Notes under the pieces: model-generated | The model's database searches: none | The model's input: only the letters and a program-made list of their open reading frames with translations | Told to the model about the DNA's origin: nothing | Part shown: positions 16,893-24,423 of the stretch, piece by piece | Layout of the letters: every line of letters starts with the position of its first letter | Position numbering within the stretch: position 1 is the stretch's first letter | Position numbers and translations under genes: made by a program | NCBI GenBank assembly: GCA_945881905.1 | Contig: CAMCVV010000016.1 | Span: 1-45,723 of the forward strand | Source: Paenibacillus alvei | GTDB lineage: Bacteria > Bacillota > Bacilli > Paenibacillales > NBRC-103111 | Reading direction: 5' to 3' | DNA: 45,723 nucleotides

Positions 16893-17660
16893 ATGTTGAG
16901 AAATAAATGGCGAAGCGGGTCAACAGGTCGTTGGAGCCGCAAAAGTAAACTGATTTTGATGATGTTTGTGATCATGTTGCTTGGTATACAAATTTTTATT
17001 TTTGTTGAGCGTAATTTGAAATCGCCGCTGATGAGTCTAGCGAAAGTAAGAATCAAACAATTGGCTACGCAATCCATCAATGCTGCTATCGCAGATCGCT
17101 TATCCGAGAAAATAGACGTAGAACAATTAATAGATTGGAAATTCGATCACCAAGGGAAGATCACAGGCTTCATGCTGAATTATGCAGAGCATATGCGGAT
17201 TACTTCAGAAACGATTACAAGCGTGCAAAAAATATTAAATGAATTGCAAGTGCTCCATGAGCACATTCCTATCGGGCAAGCCTTTGGTAGTGCTGTACTG
17301 GCTTCCTTCGGTCCCGAAATCCCTGTGCGTCTTGTTCCCGTCGGAAGTGTGAAGGTAGATCTCAGCACTCGACATGAGAATGCTGGTATCAATATGATAC
17401 TCATTGAAGTGTATGTACGTATCATTGCTGAAGTGACAGTCATCATCCCATTTGACACAGATACAGAAATTGTAGAAACGGAAATACCTATCTCTTATTC
17501 ACTTGTTGTGGGTGAAGTGCCTACCTATTATTTCGATAACAAAGGTAATCCTGTCGGAGCAAATAAAGATCACATCGCACCGCATATATCCATTCCCCCT
17601 ATGAAACCTAACCCTCAAGCAGATAATACGAATCGAGAATCCGATGAATCAGATACGTAA
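16893..17660 (+). CDS. yunB: sporulation protein YunB
   Basis: A 255-residue protein matching YunB of spore formers, a mother-cell protein of unknown biochemical role. One membrane segment lies at residues 20-37 (LILMMFVIMLLGIQIFIFVE). It is followed by RIKQLATQSINAAIADRL and the conserved GSAVLASFGPEIPVRLVPVGSVKVDL stretch, and the C-terminal part ends in a Pro/Asn-rich tail. Its sequence pattern resembles that of secreted sporulation proteins such as YtfJ/SpoIIR only superficially. GGAGGG precedes the start. It is convergent with a LytH-type gene; yunA (lytH) and yunB are neighbours in B. subtilis, which supports both calls. Confidence 0.9.
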   Translation: MLRNKWRSGSTGRWSRKSKLILMMFVIMLLGIQIFIFVERNLKSPLMSLAKVRIKQLATQSINAAIADRLSEKIDVEQLIDWKFDHQGKITGFMLNYAEHMRITSETITSVQKILNELQVLHEHIPIGQAFGSAVLASFGPEIPVRLVPVGSVKVDLSTRHENAGINMILIEVYVRIIAEVTVIIPFDTDTEIVETEIPISYSLVVGEVPTYYFDNKGNPVGANKDHIAPHISIPPMKPNPQADNTNRESDESDT

Positions 17661-17722
17661 GGATTCGATCTAGACATCACAGGAGAGGATCAGGAATCAT
17701 GTAACCCTCTGTGCGTGATCGT

Positions 17723-18820
17723 CTATTTCTTGAGTTTATTTTTTGGGGCGGCTAATTTGGCTTCGCGTTCCCATTTTTTTAACAAGGGATAAGGATCAAA
17801 AGACCCATCATGCTGTCCTCGATCACGATACAGTCCATAGTGTAAATGAGGAGGGAACTTCCCTGTCGTACCTGGCTTTCCATAGCCACTGCTTCCCACC
17901 CAACCGATGGTAAGGCCAGGCTTCACGACATCACCAACCTTAATTTGTTTATCAAAACCACTCAGATGAGCGTAATAGTGATAATAATTGTCCAAATCCC
18001 GAATCCCGATCCGCCAGCCTCCATACGCATTCCATCCTAATTCTTCCACTACACCAAAGCAAGTACTTCCAACGGGTGTACCACCTCTAGCAAATATATC
18101 ACTACCTTCATGTATGCGTCTTCCGCCCCAACCGCGTTTAGCTCCCCATGTACTTTGATATGCATATGAAGACTTCGTGGATAAGGGGAAGGTATGCTGT
18201 TTGAGGTCAAGTGTTTCGTAAGTTGTAAAAATTTTGGCGAATTGTTGTATGCGCTCAACTGCACGAGGATTCTGGTAATAGTCCCATAATCCAATCAGAA
18301 GATCTTCTTCACGTTTTCCATGTTTGTGAAGAACTGCAATCACAGTAGCAAGCACATCGAGATCGTCATGTCGATTCGCTACGCCATCCCCTGAACCGTC
18401 TCTGCCTATTCCTTGATAGAAAGATATCGTATAGGGATCCGTATCTTGCGGGTTCGGATTGAGCATACCTGTCCAAGTGTTTTCGGGGATTGTAATGGCA
18501 ATTATGCGTTGGAGGGATTCGACTTGCTTAAGGGATCGATTTGCTTGCATGCTTCGTTCATATTGATCCATCGCTGCAAGATAGTTCCAAGGTATTCCCG
18601 TGAGTAAGCTTACGTGCTCGAACAGGATCTTGCGCTGATGGAGGTCTTCCGCATGATCAATGTCGTTCGTTCGCCAAGCATACAAGGAAGATGCTTCAAC
18701 ATGAGATGGAGATGTTGAGAAAATACAAGAGAACATAAAAAAGAACATACAAACATAATGACCCCAAAAGTTTCGCATGTTAATGAAGCACATCTTCATC
18801 CGACCATGATATTTGTTCAT
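17723..18820 (-). CDS. lytH: M23 family metallopeptidase, LytH-like spore cortex enzyme
   Basis: A 365-residue exported peptidoglycan peptidase. A signal/anchor segment (about residues 16-35) follows a basic start. The C-terminal LytM/M23 zinc domain has RIHEGSDIFARGGTPV (H and D ligands) near 240, YYHYYAHLSG near 290, and PHLHYGLYRD (H-x-H) near 335. B. subtilis LytH (YunA), an L-Ala-D-Glu peptidase that makes single-alanine side chains in the cortex, sits beside yunB as here. The start at 18820 is set by AGGATGG; an upstream TTG/ATG frame has no SD. The enzymatic specificity is inferred from synteny. Confidence 0.85.
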   Translation of the reverse strand: MNKYHGRMKMCFINMRNFWGHYVCMFFFMFSCIFSTSPSHVEASSLYAWRTNDIDHAEDLHQRKILFEHVSLLTGIPWNYLAAMDQYERSMQANRSLKQVESLQRIIAITIPENTWTGMLNPNPQDTDPYTISFYQGIGRDGSGDGVANRHDDLDVLATVIAVLHKHGKREEDLLIGLWDYYQNPRAVERIQQFAKIFTTYETLDLKQHTFPLSTKSSYAYQSTWGAKRGWGGRRIHEGSDIFARGGTPVGSTCFGVVEELGWNAYGGWRIGIRDLDNYYHYYAHLSGFDKQIKVGDVVKPGLTIGWVGSSGYGKPGTTGKFPPHLHYGLYRDRGQHDGSFDPYPLLKKWEREAKLAAPKNKLKK

Positions 18821-18961
18821 GGAGACCATCCTAATTGTATTGATACAAGTCATGCGTCAGAATAGATGCCACATTAGGCTACGCAACTTGTTCGATTTTA
18901 AGATGTGCGATTCTTTGGGTTTTATCCATGATGGGGAAAGATTCCTTTTTTCGTTTTTTTT

Positions 18962-18970
18962 TGTTATGAT
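18962..18970 (+). promoter_or_regulatory. extended -10 promoter of the detached larC C-terminal gene
   Basis: TGtTATGAT (18962-18970) is an extended -10 23 bases before the start. The -35 region is T-rich and weak. It gives the inverted larC segment its own transcription start. Confidence 0.45.
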
Positions 18971-18992
18971 GCAAAGAAAGTGAGGTGGGCCT

Positions 18993-19466
18993 ATGGTTTT
19001 TAACCATATTGAAGAGCATATCGATGATCGGATGATCATTATTCAAGTGAACATCGATGACATGAATCCGGAATGGACATCTTTTATTTCTGAGAAACTT
19101 TTTGCAGAAGGTGCAAACGATGTGTATTGGATTCCAATTATTATGAAAAAAGGAAGACCAGGGATTATGCTGAATGTTCTTGTTCATGAAGAACAACTCA
19201 CAGCAATGGAAGCCATCATTTTCACAGAAACGACGACTCTCGGTATAAGATATGTACACGCAACATGCCATCGTTTGGCCAGAGAATTCGTATCTGTAGA
19301 GACAACGTGGGGTATCGTTCAAGTGAAAGTCGGATATTACCAAGGCAAACGCGTACAATTCGCTCCTGAATATCAACAATGCGCAGACATCGCCAAACAA
19401 CACCATGTTCCCTTGAAGCAAGTCTACGAACAAGTGAGGCTGTTGTTTGAGAAATCCAATGCATAA
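18993..19466 (+). CDS. larC2: LarC C-terminal domain (LarC2) encoded as a separate gene on the opposite strand
   Basis: A 157-residue protein that is the C-terminal domain of LarC (DUF111), the CTP-dependent nickel insertase of the NPN cofactor pathway. Seen: VNIDDMNPEW at residues 19-28, GANDVYWIPIIMKKGRPGIMLNVL near 41-64 and FTETTTLGIRY near 78-88, all conserved LarC C-terminal motifs, then a VKVGYYQGK...FAPEYQQC segment. It has its own SD, GAGGTGG, five bases before the ATG. The N-terminal half of LarC is on the minus strand at 19492-20418, so the two halves converge tail to tail 25 bases apart. In Lactobacillus plantarum LarC1 and LarC2 are joined by a programmed frameshift; that is impossible here. 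Confidence 0.9.
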   Translation: MVFNHIEEHIDDRMIIIQVNIDDMNPEWTSFISEKLFAEGANDVYWIPIIMKKGRPGIMLNVLVHEEQLTAMEAIIFTETTTLGIRYVHATCHRLAREFVSVETTWGIVQVKVGYYQGKRVQFAPEYQQCADIAKQHHVPLKQVYEQVRLLFEKSNA

Positions 19467-19491
19467 AACGTTATTCGTCAGTGGATGAATC

Positions 19492-20418
19492 TTAAAGCGG
19501 GAAGATATCGCGATAACGTTGGTGATCGTCGCGTTGGTGATCGTCGCGTTGGTGATCTTCACGGGTGGAATCGTGATGGTGATTGTCGTGATGGTGATCG
19601 TCGTGATGGTGATTGTCATGATGCCCATGTTGTTGGTGAAGGTTCTGGACGATGTAATCATGATTCGCTTGCCATTGACCTATCGACGGGTCCATCGTTC
19701 CAATAATCACTCGAAGTACATTGGGTTGTTCTTTCATATCTCTTGTTCCTGCACCATACCCAATTGCTTCTACGATCATGGGAGGAATGCTTTTGGAGAA
19801 CTCATGACAAATTCCTGAAATAATACCTGCACCTGTTGGTGTTGTGAGCTCAACACTGTAAGGAGAAGATGCAATCGGTAATCCTTTCATCATTTCTAGC
19901 GTAGCTGGAGCAGGAATTGGATAGATCCCATGACCCATGCGAACCGTTCCTGAACCGAGTGGAACAGGAGAAGTATATATTTTACTAATATGCAATGAAT
20001 CAATAGCTAAAGCAACTGCAATAATATCAATAATGGAGTCCATCGCACCAACTTCGTGGAAGTGAACTTTTTCTAGGGGAATATCATGAATTTTCGCTTC
20101 AGCTATACCGATTTTCTCGAAAATCGCTTGACTTAGAGAAGTAACACGTTCATTAAATCCTGCTTCACGAATCATTTTTACGATGTCAGCGTAATGACGG
20201 TGATGCTTTGGTGGGTGAGACTTGTCTAAGATCACATCAAATTTCAGTGCAGAAATCCCTTGTTTGTTTACACGGTTCCATTCAAGCGTGTACGCATCAA
20301 GCTTCATTCTACCTAGTTCTTCTTCGATATACGAACGGTCCGCGCCTGCATCTACGAGCGCTGCAACAGTCATATCGCCACTAATTCCAGAAAAGCAGTC
20401 CAAATATAAGATACGCAT
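19492..20418 (-). CDS. larC: LarC N-terminal part (LarC1) with His-rich tail
   Basis: A 308-residue N-terminal half of the nickel insertase LarC, which installs Ni in the pincer nucleotide cofactor of lactate racemase and relatives. It opens with YLDCFSGISGDMTVAAL at residues 5-21 and has EKVHFHEVGAMDSIIDI near 121-137, LarC hallmarks. The last 50 residues are extremely rich in His and Asp (HHHDN/HHHDD units, then DDHQR repeats), a likely metal-binding linker, after which the frame stops. The usual C-terminal VNIDDMNPE domain is absent here and is encoded on the plus strand at 18993. AGGAAGTG precedes the ATG. It is last in larE-larB-larC. Confidence 0.93.
   Translation of the reverse strand: MRILYLDCFSGISGDMTVAALVDAGADRSYIEEELGRMKLDAYTLEWNRVNKQGISALKFDVILDKSHPPKHHRHYADIVKMIREAGFNERVTSLSQAIFEKIGIAEAKIHDIPLEKVHFHEVGAMDSIIDIIAVALAIDSLHISKIYTSPVPLGSGTVRMGHGIYPIPAPATLEMMKGLPIASSPYSVELTTPTGAGIISGICHEFSKSIPPMIVEAIGYGAGTRDMKEQPNVLRVIIGTMDPSIGQWQANHDYIVQNLHQQHGHHDNHHHDDHHHDNHHHDSTREDHQRDDHQRDDHQRYRDIFPL
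19518..19615. repeat. two sets of 15-bp tandem repeats in larC1
   Basis: Three units of gttggtgatcgtcgc-type (19518-19532, 19533-19547, 19548-19562) and three of tcgtgatggtgattg-type (19571-19585, 19586-19600, 19601-19615) encode the DDHQR and HHHDN/D pentapeptides of the His-rich tail. Copy number may vary between strains. Confidence 0.9.
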
Positions 20419-20421
20419 GAT

Positions 20422-21195
20422 TCACTTCCTAGACGATATATTTGTATTGATGAGTCCTGCATAATATCCTGCACCAAATCCATTATCGATGTTCACTACG
20501 GATATGCCTGGAGCACACGCATTAAGCATTGAAAGTAATGCAGCCATTCCTTGGAAATTCGCGCCATAACCTACACTTGTCGGAACTGCAATGATCGGGC
20601 TAGACACGAGTCCACCTAGCACACTGGCTAAGGCACCCTCCATGCCTGCAGCAACAACTATCGCATTCGCACCGCGAATTAATTCGAGTCTGCGAAACAA
20701 GCGATGAATGCCTGCAACGCCGACATCATAAATCCGTTCCACGCGATTACCCATGCATTCAGCAGTCACAGCAGCTTCTTCTGCAACTGGCATGTCGGAG
20801 GTTCCGGCACATACGACAGCAACATAGCCTTCATTCCAAAGTAAATTAGGGTCACGTCGAGTGAGAGCTCGTGCCGAAACGTGGTAATCAATTCCTGGAA
20901 TCACAGCTTGCACATGGGCAGCTATATGAGCATCGACACGTGTGACAATGACTTGATTCGTGTGTTCAATCATCCGTTGCATGATGATTGCGATTTGTTC
21001 TGCGCTTTTACCTTCTCCAAATATGACTTCAGGAAATCCGGTTCTCTTCTTTCTTTCTAGGTCCAACTGTGCAAATCCCAAGTCGATCGAAAGCGGTTGT
21101 GATGCAGCGTGCAATTGCGCTAAGTGATGTTTGACTTCTGTCATGTTTAGCGTACCCGCTTGAAATTCTTGTAATAAGGTATCTATGTCTGTCAT
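20422..21195 (-). CDS. larB: LarB, pyridinium-3,5-biscarboxylic acid mononucleotide synthase
   Basis: A 257-residue PurE-like enzyme that carboxylates and hydrolyses nicotinic acid adenine dinucleotide in the first step of NPN synthesis. Seen: LDLERKKRTGFPEVIFGEGKS near residues 45-65, VVCAGTSDMPVAEEAAVTAE near 125-144, and GVAGIHRLF. The C-terminal NACAPGISVVNIDNGFGAGYYA near 226 carries a cysteine in the region where LarB has its NaAD-reactive Cys. It overlaps larE by four bases and is three bases from larC, so larE-larB-larC form one tight operon. Confidence 0.95.
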   Translation of the reverse strand: MTDIDTLLQEFQAGTLNMTEVKHHLAQLHAASQPLSIDLGFAQLDLERKKRTGFPEVIFGEGKSAEQIAIIMQRMIEHTNQVIVTRVDAHIAAHVQAVIPGIDYHVSARALTRRDPNLLWNEGYVAVVCAGTSDMPVAEEAAVTAECMGNRVERIYDVGVAGIHRLFRRLELIRGANAIVVAAGMEGALASVLGGLVSSPIIAVPTSVGYGANFQGMAALLSMLNACAPGISVVNIDNGFGAGYYAGLINTNISSRK

Positions 21196-22040
21196 ATGGT
21201 TTCAGCCTTAACTTTGTCTTTGGTTGCTTGCGAGAGCACTTCATTCATACTGCCTGTCCGATAACCTTGTAGATCGAGTGTTACATAAGTAAACCCTAAT
21301 TCAGTGAATTTGGCGTAGATTTGTTCGCTATGTGTAATCACTTTGCTCATTTCATCGGGCATGACTTCGATCCGTGCTATGGTATCGTGATGTCTGACGC
21401 GTACTTGATATAAACCAAGTTGTGCTAAGAAGTATTCACCTTGATCGAGCTGATCGATTTTCCATTTCTCGATTATGGTGCCATAAGGAATTCTAGAGGA
21501 AAGACAAGCAAAAGAAGCTTTATTCCAAGTAGGTAGCTCTAGTTCTTTGGATAATTGGCGTATTTCTTCTTTATAAAGACCAGCTTCTTGCAACACACTG
21601 CGAACGCCTTGCTCAGTTTTGGCTTTGAGACCAGGACGATAATCGCCAAGATCATCGACATTTGAACCGTCTAGAATGTAGGAATATCCCATATTTTTGG
21701 CAAGAACCTGCAAATGTGAATACAGGCCGGTTTTACAGTGATAGCAGCGATCAGGATTATTGGCGACAAAGTCGGCATTCTCAAGTTCTTTGACTTCCGT
21801 CTTATATAGCGTCACACCCATGGTTTCTGCAAGTTCCACAGCAGCATCAAATTCTCTAGAGGGAAAAGTTTCTGAAGCAGCAGTTACAGCAAGCACTTGA
21901 TCTCCAAGTACTTGATGAGCTCGTTTTAATACAAATGTACTGTCTACACCTCCAGAGAAAGCAACCATAACTTTCTGCATGCCTAGTAAAATTTCTCCAA
22001 GCCGCACATTTTTTTGACGCACATCATGTGCTATTGTCAT
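21192..22040 (-). CDS. larE: LarE, ATP-dependent sulfur transferase for NPN synthesis
   Basis: A 282-residue PP-loop enzyme that adenylylates and thiolates the carboxylates of the pincer precursor. The P-loop SGGVDS is at residues 29-34. Cys179 in FACLSSRIPYG lies where LarE enzymes have the sacrificial or cluster-binding cysteine. A second pair, CYHC (99-102), is visible. The start at 22040 is chosen because AAAGGAGTG lies upstream; an open frame runs on 34 codons further but has no SD. It is the first gene of the operon. larA, the racemase that uses the cofactor, is not in the window. Confidence 0.94.
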   Translation of the reverse strand: MTIAHDVRQKNVRLGEILLGMQKVMVAFSGGVDSTFVLKRAHQVLGDQVLAVTAASETFPSREFDAAVELAETMGVTLYKTEVKELENADFVANNPDRCYHCKTGLYSHLQVLAKNMGYSYILDGSNVDDLGDYRPGLKAKTEQGVRSVLQEAGLYKEEIRQLSKELELPTWNKASFACLSSRIPYGTIIEKWKIDQLDQGEYFLAQLGLYQVRVRHHDTIARIEVMPDEMSKVITHSEQIYAKFTELGFTYVTLDLQGYRTGSMNEVLSQATKDKVKAETI

Positions 22041-22094
22041 TGTGTCTTTCACTCCTTTATGGACAATTATCAGAACGACGTGTAAGTAAGTAAA

Positions 22095-22136
22095 ATCATA
22101 GGCCATGTGCAAACGTATCATACGGCGTGAGGTATG
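22095..22136 (-). promoter_or_regulatory. candidate lar operon promoter with inverted repeat
   Basis: On the minus strand TATGAT (22100-22095) is a fair -10. At the -35 position, in place of a consensus box, sits an inverted repeat CATAC-N8-GTATG (22119-22136). A poor -35 with a repeat over it is the layout expected of an activator-dependent promoter. This is inference. Confidence 0.3.
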
Positions 22137-22220
22137 TATCATCTATGTAATCGAATACTTATAGTTTATCATAAATTCTATCTGAGCGGGTAACTCAGAA
22201 GTGGATTGTATTCATTTTCA

Positions 22221-22229
22221 TGGTATAAT
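22221..22229 (+). promoter_or_regulatory. extended -10 promoter of lipA
   Basis: TGgTATAAT (22221-22229) is a consensus extended -10, 37 bases before the lipA start. The -35 is poor. Confidence 0.6.
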
Positions 22230-22265
22230 ATAATTCATAAAACGCCTCTAAGGGAGGAATTGGAC

Positions 22266-23138
22266 ATGGCAACCAGAGATATCTTGCGAAAGCCTGATTG
22301 GTTGAAAATCAAGCTTGAAACAGGTGATAATTATAAAGAACTAAAATCCATGATGCGTTCAAAAACGTTACATACCGTTTGTGAAGAAGCAAAATGTCCG
22401 AATATTCACGAATGTTGGACAAATCGTACAGCAACATTTATGATTCTAGGAGATATATGCACACGTGCTTGTCGGTTTTGCGCTGTAAACCATGGATTAC
22501 CAACTGAGCTTGACCTAGAAGAACCACGACGCGTCGCAGAAGCAGCTGTACAAATGGGACTTAAGCACTGTGTAGTCACTTCTGTAGCAAGAGACGATCT
22601 TATCGATGGAGGAGCAAGTATTTTCGCTCAGACGATTGATGCAATCAAACAACAGCTACCTATGTGTAGTGTCGAAGTATTGATACCTGATTTCATGGGA
22701 AGAGAACAGTCATTGCACATCGTCTTGGTGGCAAAGCCACACGTCCTTAACCATAATATAGAAACGGTAGAGCGTTTGTCTGATCGTGTTCGTTCTAAAG
22801 CCAAATATCATCGATCTTTAGCTTTGCTTAAACAATCCAAACAAATCGCACCTCAGATTCCAACGAAATCAAGCTTGATGCTTGGATTAGGTGAGCAATG
22901 GCATGAAATTCTACAAACCATGGATGATTTGAGAAATGCAGATGTCGATATTTTGACGATGGGTCAATATTTACAACCATCTACTAAGCATTTATATGTC
23001 GAACAATTTTACACTCCCGAACAATTTGCGGATTTGAAACAAGAAGGCATGAACAGAGGATTCAAGCATGTAGAGTCCGGACCACTTGTAAGAAGCTCGT
23101 ACCATGCGCGTGAACAGTTACACGCGATACACAATTAA
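22266..23138 (+). CDS. lipA: lipoyl synthase
   Basis: A 290-residue radical SAM enzyme that inserts two sulfurs into protein-bound octanoyl groups to make lipoyl cofactors. The auxiliary cluster motif C39-x4-C44-x5-C50 and the radical SAM motif C65-x3-C69-x2-C72 (CTRACRFC) are both intact. The C-terminal VRSSYHA provides the serine ligand of the auxiliary cluster. The start at 22266 follows GGGAGG; an upstream ATG (22206) overlaps the promoter. yutD follows, the same pair as in B. subtilis. Confidence 0.97.
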   Translation: MATRDILRKPDWLKIKLETGDNYKELKSMMRSKTLHTVCEEAKCPNIHECWTNRTATFMILGDICTRACRFCAVNHGLPTELDLEEPRRVAEAAVQMGLKHCVVTSVARDDLIDGGASIFAQTIDAIKQQLPMCSVEVLIPDFMGREQSLHIVLVAKPHVLNHNIETVERLSDRVRSKAKYHRSLALLKQSKQIAPQIPTKSSLMLGLGEQWHEILQTMDDLRNADVDILTMGQYLQPSTKHLYVEQFYTPEQFADLKQEGMNRGFKHVESGPLVRSSYHAREQLHAIHN

Positions 23139-23182
23139 ATGGCAAGACATCATTTATTTCATAAAGGAGGCTTTAAGGGAAT

Positions 23183-23491
23183 ATGATTGAAATGGGGAAT
23201 CGATCTTATGAAATCGTCACCAATTATCGCAATGCATGGGATATAGAAGCGTTTCGCTTGAGATATAGTGAAGTGTTAGATCGCTATGATTATATTGTAG
23301 GTGATTGGGGGTACAATCAACTGCGGCTTAGAGGTTTTTTCAAAGAAAATAACCCTCGTGTGACGAAAGACACATCTGTGGTTGGATTGAAAGATTATAT
23401 TCATGAATATTGTAATTTTGGTTGTAAATATTTTATTATTATGAAAACAAGTGAAACCAACTCGATTCCCCAAGAAGCGCTAGAGTCCTAA
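23183..23491 (+). CDS. yutD: YutD family protein
   Basis: A 102-residue conserved Bacillales protein of unknown function. Recognisable YutD features are the N-terminal YEIVTNYRNAWDIEAFRLRYSEVL segment, YDYIVGDWGYNQLRLRGFF near residues 36-54, and a C-terminal IHEYCNFGCKYFIIMK with a C-x3-C pair. It is directly downstream of lipA, as in B. subtilis. The start has AAAGGAGG 12 bases upstream; an internal ATG three codons later is an alternative. Confidence 0.88.
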   Translation: MIEMGNRSYEIVTNYRNAWDIEAFRLRYSEVLDRYDYIVGDWGYNQLRLRGFFKENNPRVTKDTSVVGLKDYIHEYCNFGCKYFIIMKTSETNSIPQEALES

Positions 23492-23504
23492 GAATTTAGC
23501 GCTT
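23475..23504. terminator. hairpin between convergent yutD and nadK
   Basis: An 8-bp perfect stem, aagcgcta (23475-23482) with tagcgctt (23497-23504), spans both stop codons. There is no T run, so it is a possible but weak bidirectional terminator. Confidence 0.4.
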
Positions 23505-24315
23505 ACTGAGGTTCATGCCCAATAAATGCATCTCGGACACGATTCCAAAAAGGAAACGGTCGAAAACGCGCGAAATTCACTTTAACTTCTGGAGATACGC
23601 GACATCGAATCGAGATAATATCTTTTCTTTGCGAATAATTATGATCTAAAGAAATCAACAGGTTCTGCTTCGTTATTGGATAGATGTCACAGTGATGATG
23701 TTTGGGTAAAATGATCGACGAACCTAATGTACGATACAGACGGTTGTTAATCGAAGCAATTTCAGCGATTTGGATAGCTTCAATCGCTGGGTGAACCATC
23801 GCGCCACCTAAACTTTTGTTATATCCCGTACTCCCTGAAGGAGAAGAAATACATATACCGTCCCCGCGAAACATTTGGAACAGCTCATTGTTGATGTCGA
23901 GCTGAGCAACAAGTGTTTCTTCAATTCCTTTGAGTGTAAATTCATTCAGTGCTAGATATAATTCTACGCCGCTCAAGGTATGTACTTCGATCTCTACAAG
24001 GGGGTACTTAACAATATGAAGAGATTCTGCAGATTCGACATCGTGCATTAAATCAGCTAAACGCTCAATCTCCTCGGGTTGCCAATCCGCAAAAAAACCA
24101 AGTTTCCCTGTATGAACACCTACAAATGCGATACGCAAAACATCTCGTTGGTATTGATGAAAAGCACGAAGCATCGTGCCATCTCCACCAATCGATAGGA
24201 CGATGTCTGGCGTAACATCATCTTGAATTAAACCCCGCTGAAATGCCATTGTATGAAAGCGTTGACTAAGTGCTTGGGATAAGTCGTCGTCACGGTGCAC
24301 AATGCTATATTTCAA
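23503..24315 (-). CDS. nadK: NAD kinase
   Basis: A 270-residue ATP-NAD kinase that makes NADP. The diagnostic SIGGDGTMLRAF motif is near residues 42-53 and the NAD-binding SPSGSTGYNKSLGG near 146-159. The length equals that of the short Gram-positive enzymes (B. subtilis NadK-type). The start is taken as TTG at 24315 because AGGAGGTA lies five bases upstream; an ATG seven codons earlier (24336) lacks an SD. It is downstream of the phosphorylase gene on the same strand. Confidence 0.94.
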   Translation of the reverse strand: MKYSIVHRDDDLSQALSQRFHTMAFQRGLIQDDVTPDIVLSIGGDGTMLRAFHQYQRDVLRIAFVGVHTGKLGFFADWQPEEIERLADLMHDVESAESLHIVKYPLVEIEVHTLSGVELYLALNEFTLKGIEETLVAQLDINNELFQMFRGDGICISSPSGSTGYNKSLGGAMVHPAIEAIQIAEIASINNRLYRTLGSSIILPKHHHCDIYPITKQNLLISLDHNYSQRKDIISIRCRVSPEVKVNFARFRPFPFWNRVRDAFIGHEPQ

Positions 24316-24423
24316 ATCAGTACCTCCTAGATGCATTCCCGAATTCGTCCACTGGTTATACATTCATCATAATCAAAAATGAAGAAGAAGAAAAGACTTA
24401 TTCCTTAAAACGACTTCATTCTT

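Noticed and set aside
19518-19615. Possible CRISPR array
   Set aside because: The units are contiguous 15-mers without spacers and code for pentapeptides in frame with larC1.
18879-19661. A 260-codon minus-strand frame across larC2 and the repeat region
   Set aside because: It is antisense to the LarC C-terminal domain, is rich in Thr/Ile repeats from the 15-bp units and has no SD.
19485-19818. Plus-strand frames in the larC1 repeat region (Asp/Gly/Arg or Val/Ile rich)
   Set aside because: Shadows of the His-rich repeat on the other strand; low complexity and no SD.
22119-22136. NikR operator upstream of larE
   Set aside because: The enterobacterial NikR site is GTATGA-N16-TCATAC; here the arms are in reversed order and 8 bases apart, so it does not fit that consensus.
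22206-22265. Longer start for lipA at 22206
   Set aside because: It would overlap the extended -10 promoter at 22221-22229; ATG 22266 has the SD and the family's usual N terminus.
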